The notes beneath the pieces were generated by a model. The model made no database searches. It was not told where the DNA came from and saw nothing but the letters and a program-made list of their open reading frames with translations. The translations under genes were made by a program, and so were the position numbers. A DNA stretch of 64,000 nt from Orychophragmus violaceus (Eukaryota; Streptophyta; Magnoliopsida; Brassicales; Brassicaceae). Positions 19,879 through 30,529 of the stretch are shown piece after piece. Each line of letters opens with the position of its first letter. The first letter of the stretch is position 1. The stretch is taken from the NCBI GenBank assembly GCA_030180135.1, contig CM058240.1, forward strand, positions 67,513,581 through 67,577,580, written 5' to 3'.

Positions 19879-20514
19879 TGTTGGATCGTTTAGTGTCTCC
19901 TGATTCAATTCTCAGATTGATTCATCCTACTAAACATGCAGATCTAGGTTCTCTTGATTAGAAACATAATAGATCTCACCTGTTACCTTGTTTTGCAGCG
20001 GAATGGGAGGTACGGGTCAGAGATCAGCAGAACCACCAAGAGATGGATCCTCCAAAGGCTCACACACGCACACCGGGAAATTTGGCTGCTAGACCAAGAT
20101 AGAGAGGAGGCGCAGAGAGAGAGGAGGGAGGCGCAGAAGTGCTGAGAAAATTAGAGAGCTAGGTCTGATTTTATTCATTAAAATCCCTTCTAGTTCTCAT
20201 GGGCTTTTGAGCCCAATTCTCAGTTCTGATTAAATCCCTTGGATTTAATCAGGCCCTTTAGTCTCTCTAAGTACAGTAAATGCCTAGCACTTTTACCGTA
20301 CTTCTGCTAAACCGTTCCTTCGTATTTTCCCGTTAGCTTAGGCGTGTGACCCATATGGGATCATATAATAAAGGCAATAAGTCCAAGACTTATAGATCAT
20401 GAGCGGACTCTAGCAAGCCATCATGACCCCCAGTATTATATGACTTATGTCTGATCATTGACATACTCTTACTTTCTAGAGACAGTACAGAGATTACTGG
20501 ACATAATTCCAACA
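19879..20514 (-). repeat. Copia-A 5' LTR
   Basis: 636 bp, near-identical partner of 5666-6301. The inverted repeat lies at 20226-20252. The second AAGAA target duplication follows at 20515-20519. Confidence 0.95.
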
Positions 20515-20519
20515 AAGAA

Positions 20520-21000
20520 TGGAGAAGTGCCCATCGGCTTATGCCCTATCATTTCCAAAACCACATGATAATATTCAAGGACATTTGGATTTTGGGGCCA
20601 TATCAACCGCGCAACGATCCTCTCGCCATTGAACTAATCATCAAAGATTGTAGCATACCAAGGATCCTAGTCGATACATGAATTTCCGTGGATGTGATCT
20701 TCAATGATACCTAAAGGAGAATGAACGTAAGCTTCAACGAAATATCACCTTCCCCATCATCGTTAGCGGGATTTTCTGAAGACGCAACGAGGGGTCACTA
20801 TGATCGTCGAATTTTCAATGATAGACCGACAAGAAATCTACAGCGCATTCGTAGGAACTCCATGGATAAATTTCATGAGAGTCATCCCATCGACTTATCA
20901 TCTCTGTCTAAAGATCCCGACGCCCATTGGAGTCGAGAACTTGGGGACGCCGAGGACAGCCAGCTCTGAATCACCCCTGCTACAACGAGCGCGATCGATA
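20520..21000 (+). pseudogene. Tat1 aspartic protease pseudogene
   Basis: Continues Tat1 after Copia-A. In shifting frames it reads NDPLAIELIIKDCSIPRILV, then VDT with a TGA stop in place of the glycine of the DTG active site, then ISVDVIFND. Next come EFSMIDRQEIYSAFVGTPW and PSTYHLCLKIPTPIGV. The order matches the intact Tat2 protease of this window. It is inactive because the catalytic motif is destroyed and frames are broken. Confidence 0.8.
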
Positions 21001-21049
21001 GGCAAATGGGTCAGAAAGAAATTACCAATCCCATTGAACGAGCGGTCAC

Positions 21050-21275
21050 ACTCAACGTTTCTTCGAAGAAGATTTGGTCCTAAGGAAAGTATGGCGCAAT
21101 CTAACGGTTATAAGAACAGGATCAGACTGGGACATACCATACAAAATTACCAAAGAGATTCACCCCGGAGTGTCCGAACTCGAAGCCATGGACAACGTCA
21201 AGATGCTAAACGGCTGGAACGCAATGCATCTTAGAAATACTGCTAAGCCAAGACTTCTAAACGTCTAAAAAAAGA
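21050..21275 (+). pseudogene. Tat1 integrase C-terminal remnant
   Basis: DWDIPYKITKEIHPGVSELE and LNGWNAMHLRN are typical of the last part of Tat integrases. It follows the protease after only about 50 bp, so RT, RNase H and most of integrase were deleted. The downstream CCCCAAAAGGGGTACGTAGG is a familiar post-pol sequence in Tat elements. Confidence 0.75.
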
Positions 21276-22009
21276 GAGAGACAACTTGAACTACGGGACG
21301 GCTTGATCCCCAAAAGGGGTACGTAGGCAGCCGATCTTTTGATCGGTTCAGCTGTCCACCCTCTCAAAACAGGGGGGGAGTGGGTCCGTTTACACATATA
21401 CTTCCACATCAGAAATTCAAAATATTTCAAAACAATTTTCGGACTCAAATGCAACCTTTTCAGATACCATTCCTCGGAGAAAACTGCTCGGAAAATCCGA
21501 ACTCGCAAAGTTGCTCGGAACTTCTAGGCACACAGAACTATTCACACGAAGATGCTCGGAAATCCGAGCATAAACGGTTGCTCGGAAGATCCGAACATGC
21601 CACACTCCTCGACTTGCAGCAAAACATGTCCTCTCACTCGACCAACCAATTTCAATACCTGCTCGGACAATCTACTCCGAGCATTCGACGCGCGAAACAT
21701 TTCACTCAACATTCCCTCGAGAGACTAGACACATCAAATTGTGATGTGTCTAGTCTCGGTAAACGATAAATAATCCGGTAAACGATAAATAAATTTCTTT
21801 TCACTTTCATTCCATTTAATAATCTTAAAATCAAAATTTATGATTTGAACTTCATAGTTAGTAAACCACTCCAATTCATTAACTGTCGTATCATCCCCAG
21901 TCAAGTCTAGTATCCTATACGGATTGAGGTTTTATAGGTCCAACAAACGAATAAAAGCGCGCTACACAAATTCCTAATACCCGGTAGGTAAGTTTGCTAT
22001 TGCTTATGG
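21276..22009 (+). other. Tat1 3' region with TTCCGAG-type palindromes
   Basis: No gene. 21470-21700 holds degenerate copies of the CTCGGAA/TTCCGAG motif known from the Tat1 LTR. The sequence near 21722-21758 contains an inverted repeat, GAGACTAGACACATC and its complement. Confidence 0.6.
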
Positions 22010-22636
22010 GAATATAAGTCGAGATGTCTCGCACCAGTACCAAATTCGACGTAAACCTCTAAACCCAATAGACGCTACTTAGCACACTGGTCTATGACGC
22101 CTCAACCAAGTAAACCTTGGTCTGGTATCCGCTAGGTATTTCCTACATGATATCAACTTACTATCGACGACGGAAATGTAAGCCGAGGTGTCTCGCAAAA
22201 GTACCATGTAAATGCTGCTTAGCACACTAATCTAAACGACGTCCCGACCTAGTAGATATTGGTCTGGTATCCGCTGATACCAATTTACTATCGACAACAA
22301 ATATATAAGTCGAGATGCCTAGCACCAGTACCGAACTCGATGTAAACTTCGAAACCCAGTTAGACACTTCCAAGCACACATGTATTAATAATCATAGGTT
22401 CGTAAGTCAAGTATATATTGCTAACCTTCAAACTTAACTCGAAACCCAATTAGATGCTTGCGAGCACACTTGTCTTAATCATCATAGGTCTGTAAGTCGA
22501 GTATATCTCGTTAACCTTCGAACTTCACTCGAAACCTAGTTAAACGCTTTCGAGCACACTTGTCTGAATTATCATGGGTATGTAAGTCAAGTATATCTCA
22601 CTAACCTTCAAACTCAACTCGGAACCCAGTTAAATG
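22010..22636 (+). repeat. Minisatellite in Tat1 3' region
   Basis: Repeats marked by CGAGCACAC and CTAACCTTCAAACT. The last three units start near 22421, 22511 and 22601, a 90-bp period. Earlier units are longer (about 140-150 bp). The array continues beyond Copia-C at 29762-29930, so Copia-C inserted inside it. The last five bases, AAATG, are the target duplication. Confidence 0.8.
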
Positions 22637-23270
22637 TGTTGGAATTATGTCCAGAAATCTCTATACTGTCTCTAGAAAGTAAGAGTATGTCAATGATCAG
22701 ACATAAGTCATATAATACTGGGGGTCATGATGGCTTGCTAGAGTCCGCTCATGATCTATAAGTCTTGGACTTATTGCCTTTATTATATGATCCCATATGG
22801 GTCACACGCCTAAGCTAACAGGAAACTATGAAGGAACGGTTTAGCAGAAGTACGGTAAAAGTGCTAGGCATTTACTGTACTTAGAGAGATTAAAGGGCCT
22901 GATTAAATCTAAGGGATTTAATCAGACTGAGACTTGGGCCCAAAAGCCCATGAGAACTAGAAGGGGTTTTAATGAATAAAACTTGACCTAGCTCTCTAAT
23001 TTTCCACCAAGTCTGCGCCTCCCTCTCTCTTCTTCTGCGCCTCCCTCCTTTCGGTCTAGCAGCCAAAATTTCCTGCAGTGTGCGTGTGTGAGCCTTTGGA
23101 GGAGCTATCCCTTGGTGGTTCTGCTGATCTCTGACAATACCTCTTCTTCCGCTGCATAAACAGGTATTAGGTGAGATCCTTTATGATTCTGCAAGAGAAC
23201 CTAGATCCAAGCATGTTTAGTAGGATCAATCAATGAGAAATTGAATCAGGATTAACTAAACAATCCTGCA
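22637..23270 (+). repeat. Copia-C 5' LTR
   Basis: Starts TGTTGGAATTATGTCC and ends CAATCCTGCA. A CTGATTAAATC inverted repeat lies at 22899-22925. Confidence 0.95.
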
Positions 23271-23271
23271 G

Positions 23272-23284
23272 TGGTATCAGAGCC
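23272..23284 (+). promoter_or_regulatory. Copia-C primer-binding site
   Basis: TGGTATCAGAGCC one base after the LTR, complementary to initiator methionine tRNA. Confidence 0.9.
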
Positions 23285-23409
23285 AATGGTTCTATTAGGA
23301 TTTCTTGTTTAGAATCATGTTTAGGTTGTTTAGAAGTGTTTGAATCAATCTATTGATAAGAAAAACACTTAAGAAACAAAGAATTAAAACCTAAACAAAC
23401 TAGAAATCG

Positions 23410-23790
23410 CATGATCCGATCTATATGAATCGGTATGCGTCGGAGTGTTGATCGGTATCGGATCACACGTCCGGATCGAATGACTCACGGACCGATCGAT
23501 GGATCGAGTCGCGTGGTCGAGTCGATCGCGAGAGATGGACCGTCGCGTCCCGCCTCTCTCGACCCGAGCAGTCCCGATCGATCGCGCGGCTTGCCCGATC
23601 ACGTCCCGATCGCGGAAGCGTGATGCGTGATGATCGCGGCTGTCCCGACCGTCCCGTCCCGTCCCGACCATCGACCCGCCGCGGAAGCATGATGCTTGCG
23701 ATCGCGTGATGCTTGCATCGCGTGATGCTTGCGGCTGCGGATGTCCCGATCAGCTAGGTCACGACCGTGATCGGTTCGTGACCAATCGGT
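23410..23790 (+). repeat. CGATCG/GTCCCGATC array in Copia-C leader
   Basis: A GC-rich cluster of CGATCGATGG, GTCCCGATCGCG, CCGTCCCGTCCCG and CGTGATGCTTGCG units, 140 bp after the primer site. It differs in sequence from the Copia-B array at the same place and resembles the Copia-A array more. Open frames in it reflect repetition. Confidence 0.85.
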
Positions 23791-24937
23791 TCGGTTCGGT
23801 TAATGGTTCGGTTTAAAATTAATTAAAACTTAATCGTTACGGTTTAATAATTACAGATTTAATAAATTTATTAGATCTGGTTAAACCGTGATAAGAAATC
23901 CAAAGTCGTAAAATTGGATTTAGTGCCTAAACCAGTGGTTTTCTAATTTGATTTGGTTGGACCAAATAAATTGAGAAAATCCGGTTTAGTAAATAACCGG
24001 TTGACAATTGTGGTCATCGTAGTAATTAATTTTGGTTAGACCAATTTTAATGAACCAGACCGGTTATGTCATTTAATTGGACAATTGGGTTATGTCTTGG
24101 ACATAGACCAATTCTTGGGCCATGGGCCAAGAAGTTAAAACAATTGGGCCAGTTATTTGAGTCTATTCTTCAGATTTAATTTAAAATTTATTTTATAATT
24201 AAAATTTAATTTTAAATTAATCAGTTTCCAAAATCTGAAATTAGAAAGTTTCTTAGAATAGAAGTTTCTAGATTTGCATGTTTTGGATATTTAGGAAATT
24301 TCTATAGTTAGAAAGTTTCCAATTTTAGGAAGTTTCCAATTTTAGAAAGTTTCCAAAATTTGTAGGTTTCCAAAAATGGAAAGTTTCCAAAAATAGTAAT
24401 CTTCTATTTTGGGAATGAAATTTTAAAATAAACCTACAAACCTCAAATAATATCAAGCGTTGGATGTCTTGTCCAGATTATGTCAGCTGTTGAAGCCCAT
24501 TCAATCGTACACACGGCCTTACAGTGTGAGGGTGTCTAACTTTTGCGTGGGTAAGACAGTTTGTGATTCATTGATGTCATTGGGAGTCCCAGACATTAGT
24601 GATTACATGACTGTATAGTCTGGTTTTCTTGACTAGGCCATCGGGAGTCCCGGGCCTTGAGACATCAGAGTGGATTGGGCCTCGGGCCCAGATTCACAAC
24701 CAAGAGTTATATCACGGATATAATTAGCCGAGATAGGGCTTACCGATATAAGCTAAGGTTGAGTGACGGCCAGTGGCCCACTTTGATCTTAGTTATATGT
24801 GGATCTTGGAATCATTATATTCTATTGAGGGTAACTGATGTTATTGAATATAATGCAAGATTAATCATATTAAATATAATACGAGATTAATCATATTGAA
24901 CATATTAACTAAAATCCTTTTATCTTAAATTTCAGTT
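23791..24937 (+). other. Copia-C leader, second half
   Basis: Untranslated. Nearly the same as the matching part of Copia-B, including the AGAAAGTTTCC-type repeats near 24235-24400. No credible gene. Confidence 0.6.
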
Positions 24938-25828
24938 ATGACTAGCACAAACAATCAAAACACTTTCTCGATCCGGTCTGTCCTTGAGAAGGACAAACTG
25001 AACGGATCAAATTTCTTGACTTGGTCGCGGAACCTGAGGCTAGTCCTCAGGCAGGAGAGAAAGGACTATGTCCTTGAGAAAGCTCTCCCCGTGAGGATCG
25101 GGTCCAATGCTTCTCATGCAGTATATAATGCTTGGAATAAGCATTATAATGATGCGGTAGATGTGCGTGGTCTGATATTGGCTACCATGGACTCAGATTT
25201 GCTGAAGCAATATGAGAACATGGAGTCGCCAATAGAGATGATCAGCAGCCTGAAATTGAAATTTCAGGAGCAGATAAGAGTGGAGAGATACCAGTTGGTT
25301 AAGTCTCTCACTAGCTGCAAGCTACCAAATGATCATCCAGTGAGTCCTCATGTCAGTAAAATGATGGGTTACATTGATAACCTGAGGAAACTGGATTATC
25401 CAGTTAGCCAAGAATTGGCAACTGAGATCATTCTGCAGCCACTGCCGTCAAGCTATGATAAGTTCAGAAGGAACTATATCAAGAAAGGCTTAACGAAGAC
25501 GCTGACTGAACTGCATGATATGCTCAAGACAGTTGAGCCAAACGTGAAGAGTACCCTGTATAATCTCATGAAAGAGAAGGGTAGGTTTACTAAACCTAAT
25601 GCTGACAAGGGTGAAGACAAAGTTGTCCAGATTTTGAATCATGGCAAGCGTGTGTCTTCTGAGCCCGAGTCAGATACCTCTTACGTTGGTAAGTGCTGCT
25701 ACTGTGAAGAGACTGGGCATTGGAAGAGAGATTGCATTAAATTCATGGAAGATAATGAGAAGTTGAAGTTGATGTATGAGACTACTTCCTCAGGTATTCA
25801 TGTTGTTACTTCAAGTTCTACCTTATAG
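24938..25828 (+). CDS. Copia-C Gag, 296 aa, intact
   Basis: The same protein as the Copia-A Gag: start MTSTNNQNTFSIRSVLEKDK, zinc knuckle CCYCEETGHWKRDC with C253, C256, H261, C266, end SSSTL then TAG. The first bases after the stop (GTATTGGATACTGGTTGTGG) encode the protease DTG motif, so the TAG sits precisely between Gag and Pol. No stop or indel separates it from the Copia-A copy over 296 codons. It would bind and package element RNA, but protease, integrase and RT must come from elsewhere. Confidence 0.93.
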   Translation: MTSTNNQNTFSIRSVLEKDKLNGSNFLTWSRNLRLVLRQERKDYVLEKALPVRIGSNASHAVYNAWNKHYNDAVDVRGLILATMDSDLLKQYENMESPIEMISSLKLKFQEQIRVERYQLVKSLTSCKLPNDHPVSPHVSKMMGYIDNLRKLDYPVSQELATEIILQPLPSSYDKFRRNYIKKGLTKTLTELHDMLKTVEPNVKSTLYNLMKEKGRFTKPNADKGEDKVVQILNHGKRVSSEPESDTSYVGKCCYCEETGHWKRDCIKFMEDNEKLKLMYETTSSGIHVVTSSSTL

Positions 25829-28254
25829 GTATTGGATACTGGTTGTGGCACTGATATTTGTGATAATATGCAGAGCCTAAGCAACAGTAGAATGTTGAAG
25901 GAAGGACAAGTGGATCTACATGTCTGGAAGGAGCTATGGACGCTGCCTCAGCCGTAGGGTTTTCACTTGTAGATGCCTTCGAGGCTTGGTTTTGTATTAA
26001 GTAATTGCTACAATGTACCTGCTTTAAGCAGAGTTGTTTTTCATTTTCTTGTAAGAATTTGAATGTTTTTCATTTTGATAAAAGACAAGTTTTTGTTCTT
26101 TTGATCTTAATGAAATATTAATTGTAGCACCCTATTCAAGGAATGGGTTTTATATCTTAAACCAAAGAGTGCCTAAATGTAACATAAATACCGAATTGGT
26201 TTAAATCTGATGAATTAAACCTGATTTTTCTTGGCATAAAAGTCTTGGTCACATAGAGTAAGTCGGATTCAGAAATCCCATAGTTATGGACTGTTGGGCT
26301 CATTTGATACGATATCTTATGAGACTTGAATTCTGCTTACTGGACCAAAAGGCAAAGGGCCTATCTTAGCCGAGCTAGAGAAAGGCCCAAAGGATTATTG
26401 GACCTTGAACATACTCATGTATGTGGCCCAATGAGCAGTAATGCCAGAGAAAATTTCATGTACTTCATTGTCTCCACTGATTATTTCAGTGAGTATGACT
26501 GTGTTCATTTGATGAGACACGAGTCAGAATTCTTTGAAATGGTCGAAAGAATTCCAGAATGAGGTATAGAATCTGAGTGACTGAAGTATTGAGACTCTGG
26601 ATTAGATCACGAGTGAGAATACTTAAGTCATTGATGGTGTGATCATCTGATTGAGTGTGAAGTCGTTTCACAGCTCATTTCTCCTGAAAACCTGGAGGTG
26701 TTTCTGTGAGAAAGAATCAGATCTTATCAGAAATGATTAAAGATGAGTCACACGAATCTTCCATGATATTTTTTAAGAATAACGCTCTAGAAATTTCTAA
26801 GTTTACGCTGAAATAGTTCTACCAATATCAGTTGAAAGACACCACTTAAATGTGGATTGGAAATGATCCAAATTCGTCTTTACTGAGTATTTGTAGTTGT
26901 GCTACTTTGCTGGTTGTCCTAGGGAAACCAAGGCTTGTTACTTTTTACGTCCATTCCGAAAACGAAGTTAGGTTGTTCGGAATTCTGTTTTCTAAAAGGA
27001 AAGTTGCTTTCCAAGAAAAACAGTGGGAGTAAAAGTATAACTCGAAGAAATTCGAGAAATGCAGGAGGCTGCTCAACCTGTTGAGGGAGAGCAGCGGATG
27101 GATTTACAAATTTCTGTAGAATCTACACCAGTAGAGCCTGAATTTCGCAGATTTGAATCTGTCACTAATCCGAGAGTGATTTCTCGTGATTAATTGCCAT
27201 GATCTGATGATCATTGAAAGTGACGAACCTGCGAAATTCGCAGAAGCGAAAGTGAACCCTGACTCCGAAAAATTACACTGTGTGTAAGTTAGCTTCATCG
27301 ATCCATTCATGGATAGAAGCAAACATATCGGAGTTGGAATCTTCGTTCTGTTGAAGTAGTCAAGGTTTTGACTTGAACAGGAACGAAGTGGAACTGTGCG
27401 TTTGCTAATAGATAAGTGGGAGCGATATTGCATTTCTCATAGTGTATGTCGATGACATACTGATTCTCGGAAATAACGTTCCAAAGCTGCAGTCGGTAAA
27501 GGACAGGCTTGGGAGTTGTTTTTAATGATTGACATGGGTAAAGCCACGTAAATTCTTGGACTTTGGATCTAAAGATAGAGATCCAATAGAGCTGGTAGGA
27601 CAATGTCAGGATTCTTAAATTGACAAAGTCCTACACGTTTTCAGCAATCCAAGAAGGGTTTTATGCCAATGTCACATGGCATTACGTTAAGCAAGAAACA
27701 GTGTCCCACGATAACTGCTGAGCTTGAATGCATGGATGAGATTCCATATGCGTCGGCAATTGGATCTATCATGTATGCCATGACACGTACTTGTTTTGAT
27801 GTTGCTTTAATGTTAAGCAAGACAAGTAAAGACCAATCAAATCCAGCAAAGAATCACTGGATAGACGTAAGGTAGAGTCTGAAAGGCAAGTTTCCAACGG
27901 ACAAAGATGATTTCCGGTCACAGTCCGGTTATATCTTGTGTCTGTCTGGCGATGCAAGGCACTGTTGCTGACTCCATGACTTAAGCTGAACATTTCGCAG
28001 CTTGGGAAGCGGCGAAAGAGGTTGTTTGGAAAGAAGAGTTCGTCACTGAACTTGATGTGATTCCCAGCATAGATGAGACTAGCTGCACATCAGAGGTCCA
28101 AACACCTTGAGGGTAGGTATAACCTATTCCGTGAGATAAATGACAGAGATGTTAAGTAGATCAGCAAGTTTCAACGAATGAGAACGTTGCTAATCTATTA
28201 ACGAAGCCACTCCTTAGGCCTAAGCACGAGTCGCGGACTGTTGCTGTAGGATAA
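25829..28254 (+). pseudogene. Copia-C dead pol
   Basis: Protease LDTGCG is followed after about 100 bp by scrambled sequence. An integrase piece reads HTHVCGPMSSNAREN, with the catalytic aspartate (HTDVCGP in Copia-B) changed to histidine. An RT piece keeps VYVDDILILGNN near 27445. RNase H keeps DDFRSQSGYILCL but lacks 23 bp after GATGCAA (near 27964), the same loss as in Copia-A. An extra deletion of about 85 bp near 27874 is private to this copy. Nothing here is translatable. Confidence 0.9.
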
Positions 28255-29112
28255 GTGAAATTAAGATGTAGTCTTAATTTCAGTGGGAGTTAGTAAAGGG
28301 CTTTATTTAGTTATTGATATGTTCTTGTAAAATATTTTAAGATGTTTAATAAAATTATTTTTATGATTATTTTAACTGTGATGAAATAATCGTTCCAAAG
28401 TGATATAAACCATTTTATAGGTCATCGAAGTAAGTGACTTGATCTTGAGTCATCAAAGTCATTTAGCTTGATCATGAGACCCTATATTTGATAGATGGCT
28501 TATATCATCCAGTCCCTAGTCGAAGGTTGTTGAAATTGGAACACCAACAACCACGTGAGACTAGATTGGTATATGACTTATGACCAAGTTTCATGGTGAC
28601 ATAGATGCGCGGCATCAAAGTCAGTACATAGGTGTATGTTGGGGTACATACGACCGGACATGACCCGATTATAAGAACTCTTCAGGATATTTATATCTGT
28701 GTCATAAGAGATTCCTACTACGACTATAGAGTATAGTCCTTAGACCTGAGTTCGCATGCATGTGACTGCACATGAACTGATGCGCTTTGATCATTGTCTA
28801 ACGCTGTCGTTAAGCGATAGTTATAAGGACCTTGTTTGGGTGTATTATGAAATGAGTAGTTTACAGTGATGGAACAAGACGGGATTTGTCCCTCCAATAT
28901 AAATGGAGTGAATATCTCTAGGCCAATCGGAGATTTGAATACTGGAAAATGCATGGCCATGCTCAAACGGACTGTCCCGAGTCGTTTGGATTGTCAGTAT
29001 CAAATCAGAGTCCGATGAACATGATTAGCCTTTATAAGGATGACACTCATCTTGCCTTATGACTAATCGAGATATTGAGACAAAAGGATTATGAATACAG
29101 AGATTCCAGTAC
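28255..29112 (+). other. Copia-C 3' untranslated region
   Basis: Conserved block matching 13011-13850 of Copia-B, with the same small hairpin near 28803-28820 and the antisense frame listed separately. Confidence 0.65.
28724..28966 (-). CDS. Conserved antisense 80-codon reading frame (Copia-C copy)
   Basis: The third copy of the frame, unbroken although pol on the opposite strand is dead. It is very close to the Copia-B copy. No known domain. Coding status is doubtful for the reason given under the Copia-A copy. Confidence 0.35.
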   Translation of the reverse strand: MSMAMHFPVFKSPIGLEIFTPFILEGQIPSCSITVNYSFHNTPKQGPYNYRLTTALDNDQSASVHVQSHACELRSKDYTL

Positions 29113-29123
29113 AAGTGGGAGAT
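29113..29123 (+). promoter_or_regulatory. Copia-C polypurine tract
   Basis: AAGTGGGAGAT directly before the 3' LTR. Confidence 0.9.
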
Positions 29124-29756
29124 TGTTGGAATTATGTCCAGAAATCTCTATACTGTCTCTAGAAAGTAAGAGTATGTCAATGATCAGACATAAGTCATAT
29201 AATACTGGGGTCATGATGGCTTGCTAGAGTCCGCTCATGATCTATAAGTCTTGGACTTATTGCCTTTATTATATGATCCCATATGGGTCACACGCCTAAG
29301 CTAACAGGAAACTATGAAGGAACGGTTTAGCAGAAGTACGGTAAAAGTGCTAGGCATTTACTGTACTTAGAGAGATTAAAGGGCCTGATTAAATCTAAGG
29401 GATTTAATCAGACTGAGACTTGGGCCCAAAAGCCCATGAGAACTAGAAGGGGTTTTAATGAATAAAACTTGACCTAGCTCTCTAATTTTCCACCAAGTCT
29501 GCGCCTCCCTCTCTCTTCTTCTGCGCCTCCCTCCTCTCGGTCTAGCAGCCAAAATTTCCTGCAGTGTGCGTGTGTGAGCCTTTGGAGGAGCTATCCCTTG
29601 GTGGTTCTGCTGATCTCTGACAATACCTCTTCTTCCGCTGCATAAACAGGTATTAGGTGAGATCCTTTATGATTCTGCAAGAGAACCTAGATCCAAGCAT
29701 GTTTAGTAGGATCAATCAATGAGAAATTGAATCATGATTAACTAAACAATCCTGCA
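29124..29756 (+). repeat. Copia-C 3' LTR
   Basis: 633 bp. One G is missing from the GGGGG of the 5' copy. The CTGATTAAATC inverted repeat lies at 29385-29411. AAATG follows. Confidence 0.95.
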
Positions 29757-29761
29757 AAATG

Positions 29762-30320
29762 CTCCCGAGCACACTAATCTCAAGCCAAACTTAAAACCCA
29801 ACACTTGATTCAAAACGCGGCAGAACGCTCCCATGCACGCCGAGTTTAAGCATTATTACCAAAATAGATTCGTAAGATGGGAATATCTCGCTAACCTTCA
29901 AACTCGGAATACAACCCAATACACTTCCGAGAACCAGGCTATCGAAGCACCAAAGACGAACGCTAAATCACACTTTACTATGGCAACTATATGAAGCTTT
30001 TCGGAAAGCCTTCGAGCTGTACAAAACCAATAAAGGCAATTTATATGAAGCCGAAAAAATAGAATTTTCTTCCGATGAAGTCTGATTAACTTTTTCACAC
30101 TAATCTACATAACGTCAACATGACTACTCGGCTTCTCGGAAGAACATGCCATCCTAGCAGGTGCGACCAACTAACCCAGAACCGTATCCCGCTCAGAAAT
30201 TTGAGCAGACGTGCTCGAAAATTTCGAACAAACATACTCGGATCCGAGCAGACATGCTCGGAAATTCCAAGCAGACATGCTCGGAGTTTTCCGAGCAAGC
30301 CCGATTGACAACCCGAAATG
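29762..30320 (+). repeat. Tat1 3' region: end of minisatellite and second TTCCGAG cluster
   Basis: Further degenerate minisatellite units lie up to about 29930. About 30180-30300 holds units such as ATGCTCGGAAATTCCAAGCAGAC, related to the Tat1 LTR array. No gene. Confidence 0.6.
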
Positions 30321-30529
30321 ATGGCTTTCACAATCTTATCACATTAAATGCACGATTCAACGCATTTCTTCGACTGCTTCACTTGACTTGAAGTTGGAAA
30401 CAACACAAAGCACCAAAAGCGGATTTCAAAACATCTGAAATAGGTCTTAAGACATGGAACAAAACATTTTGTTTAAAATGATAAGGCAATCAGTTCATAA
30501 ACCAGGAGGATCAACCGATCCGGGAAAGA

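Larger units (their letters stand above)
5666..20514 (-). mobile_element. Copia-A: gag-only non-autonomous Ty1/copia element, carrying nested Copia-B
   Basis: Two 636-bp LTRs with about three visible differences, a 5-bp target duplication, an initiator-Met-type primer site and a polypurine tract define a complete minus-strand element. Without Copia-B it is about 7.0 kb. It encodes an intact 296-codon gag. The rest of pol is a wreck that shares specific lesions with Copia-C. Recent insertion with dead pol means its mobility depended on proteins from another element. This is the layout described as TR-GAG elements. Confidence 0.92.
22637..29756 (+). mobile_element. Copia-C: gag-only non-autonomous Ty1/copia element
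   Basis: The LTRs (634 and 633 bp) differ at about two bases and one indel. AAATG flanks both ends (22632-22636 and 29757-29761). The primer site, polypurine tract and an intact 296-codon gag are present, and pol is dead. It shares the gag stop and pol lesions with Copia-A, yet it sits at a different place and in a different orientation, so both descend from one master that had already lost pol. Confidence 0.93.

Noticed and set aside
30120..30331. Short frames around the second TTCCGAG cluster
   Set aside because: Repeat-driven frames in a Tat1 3' region with no conservation at the other array copies.
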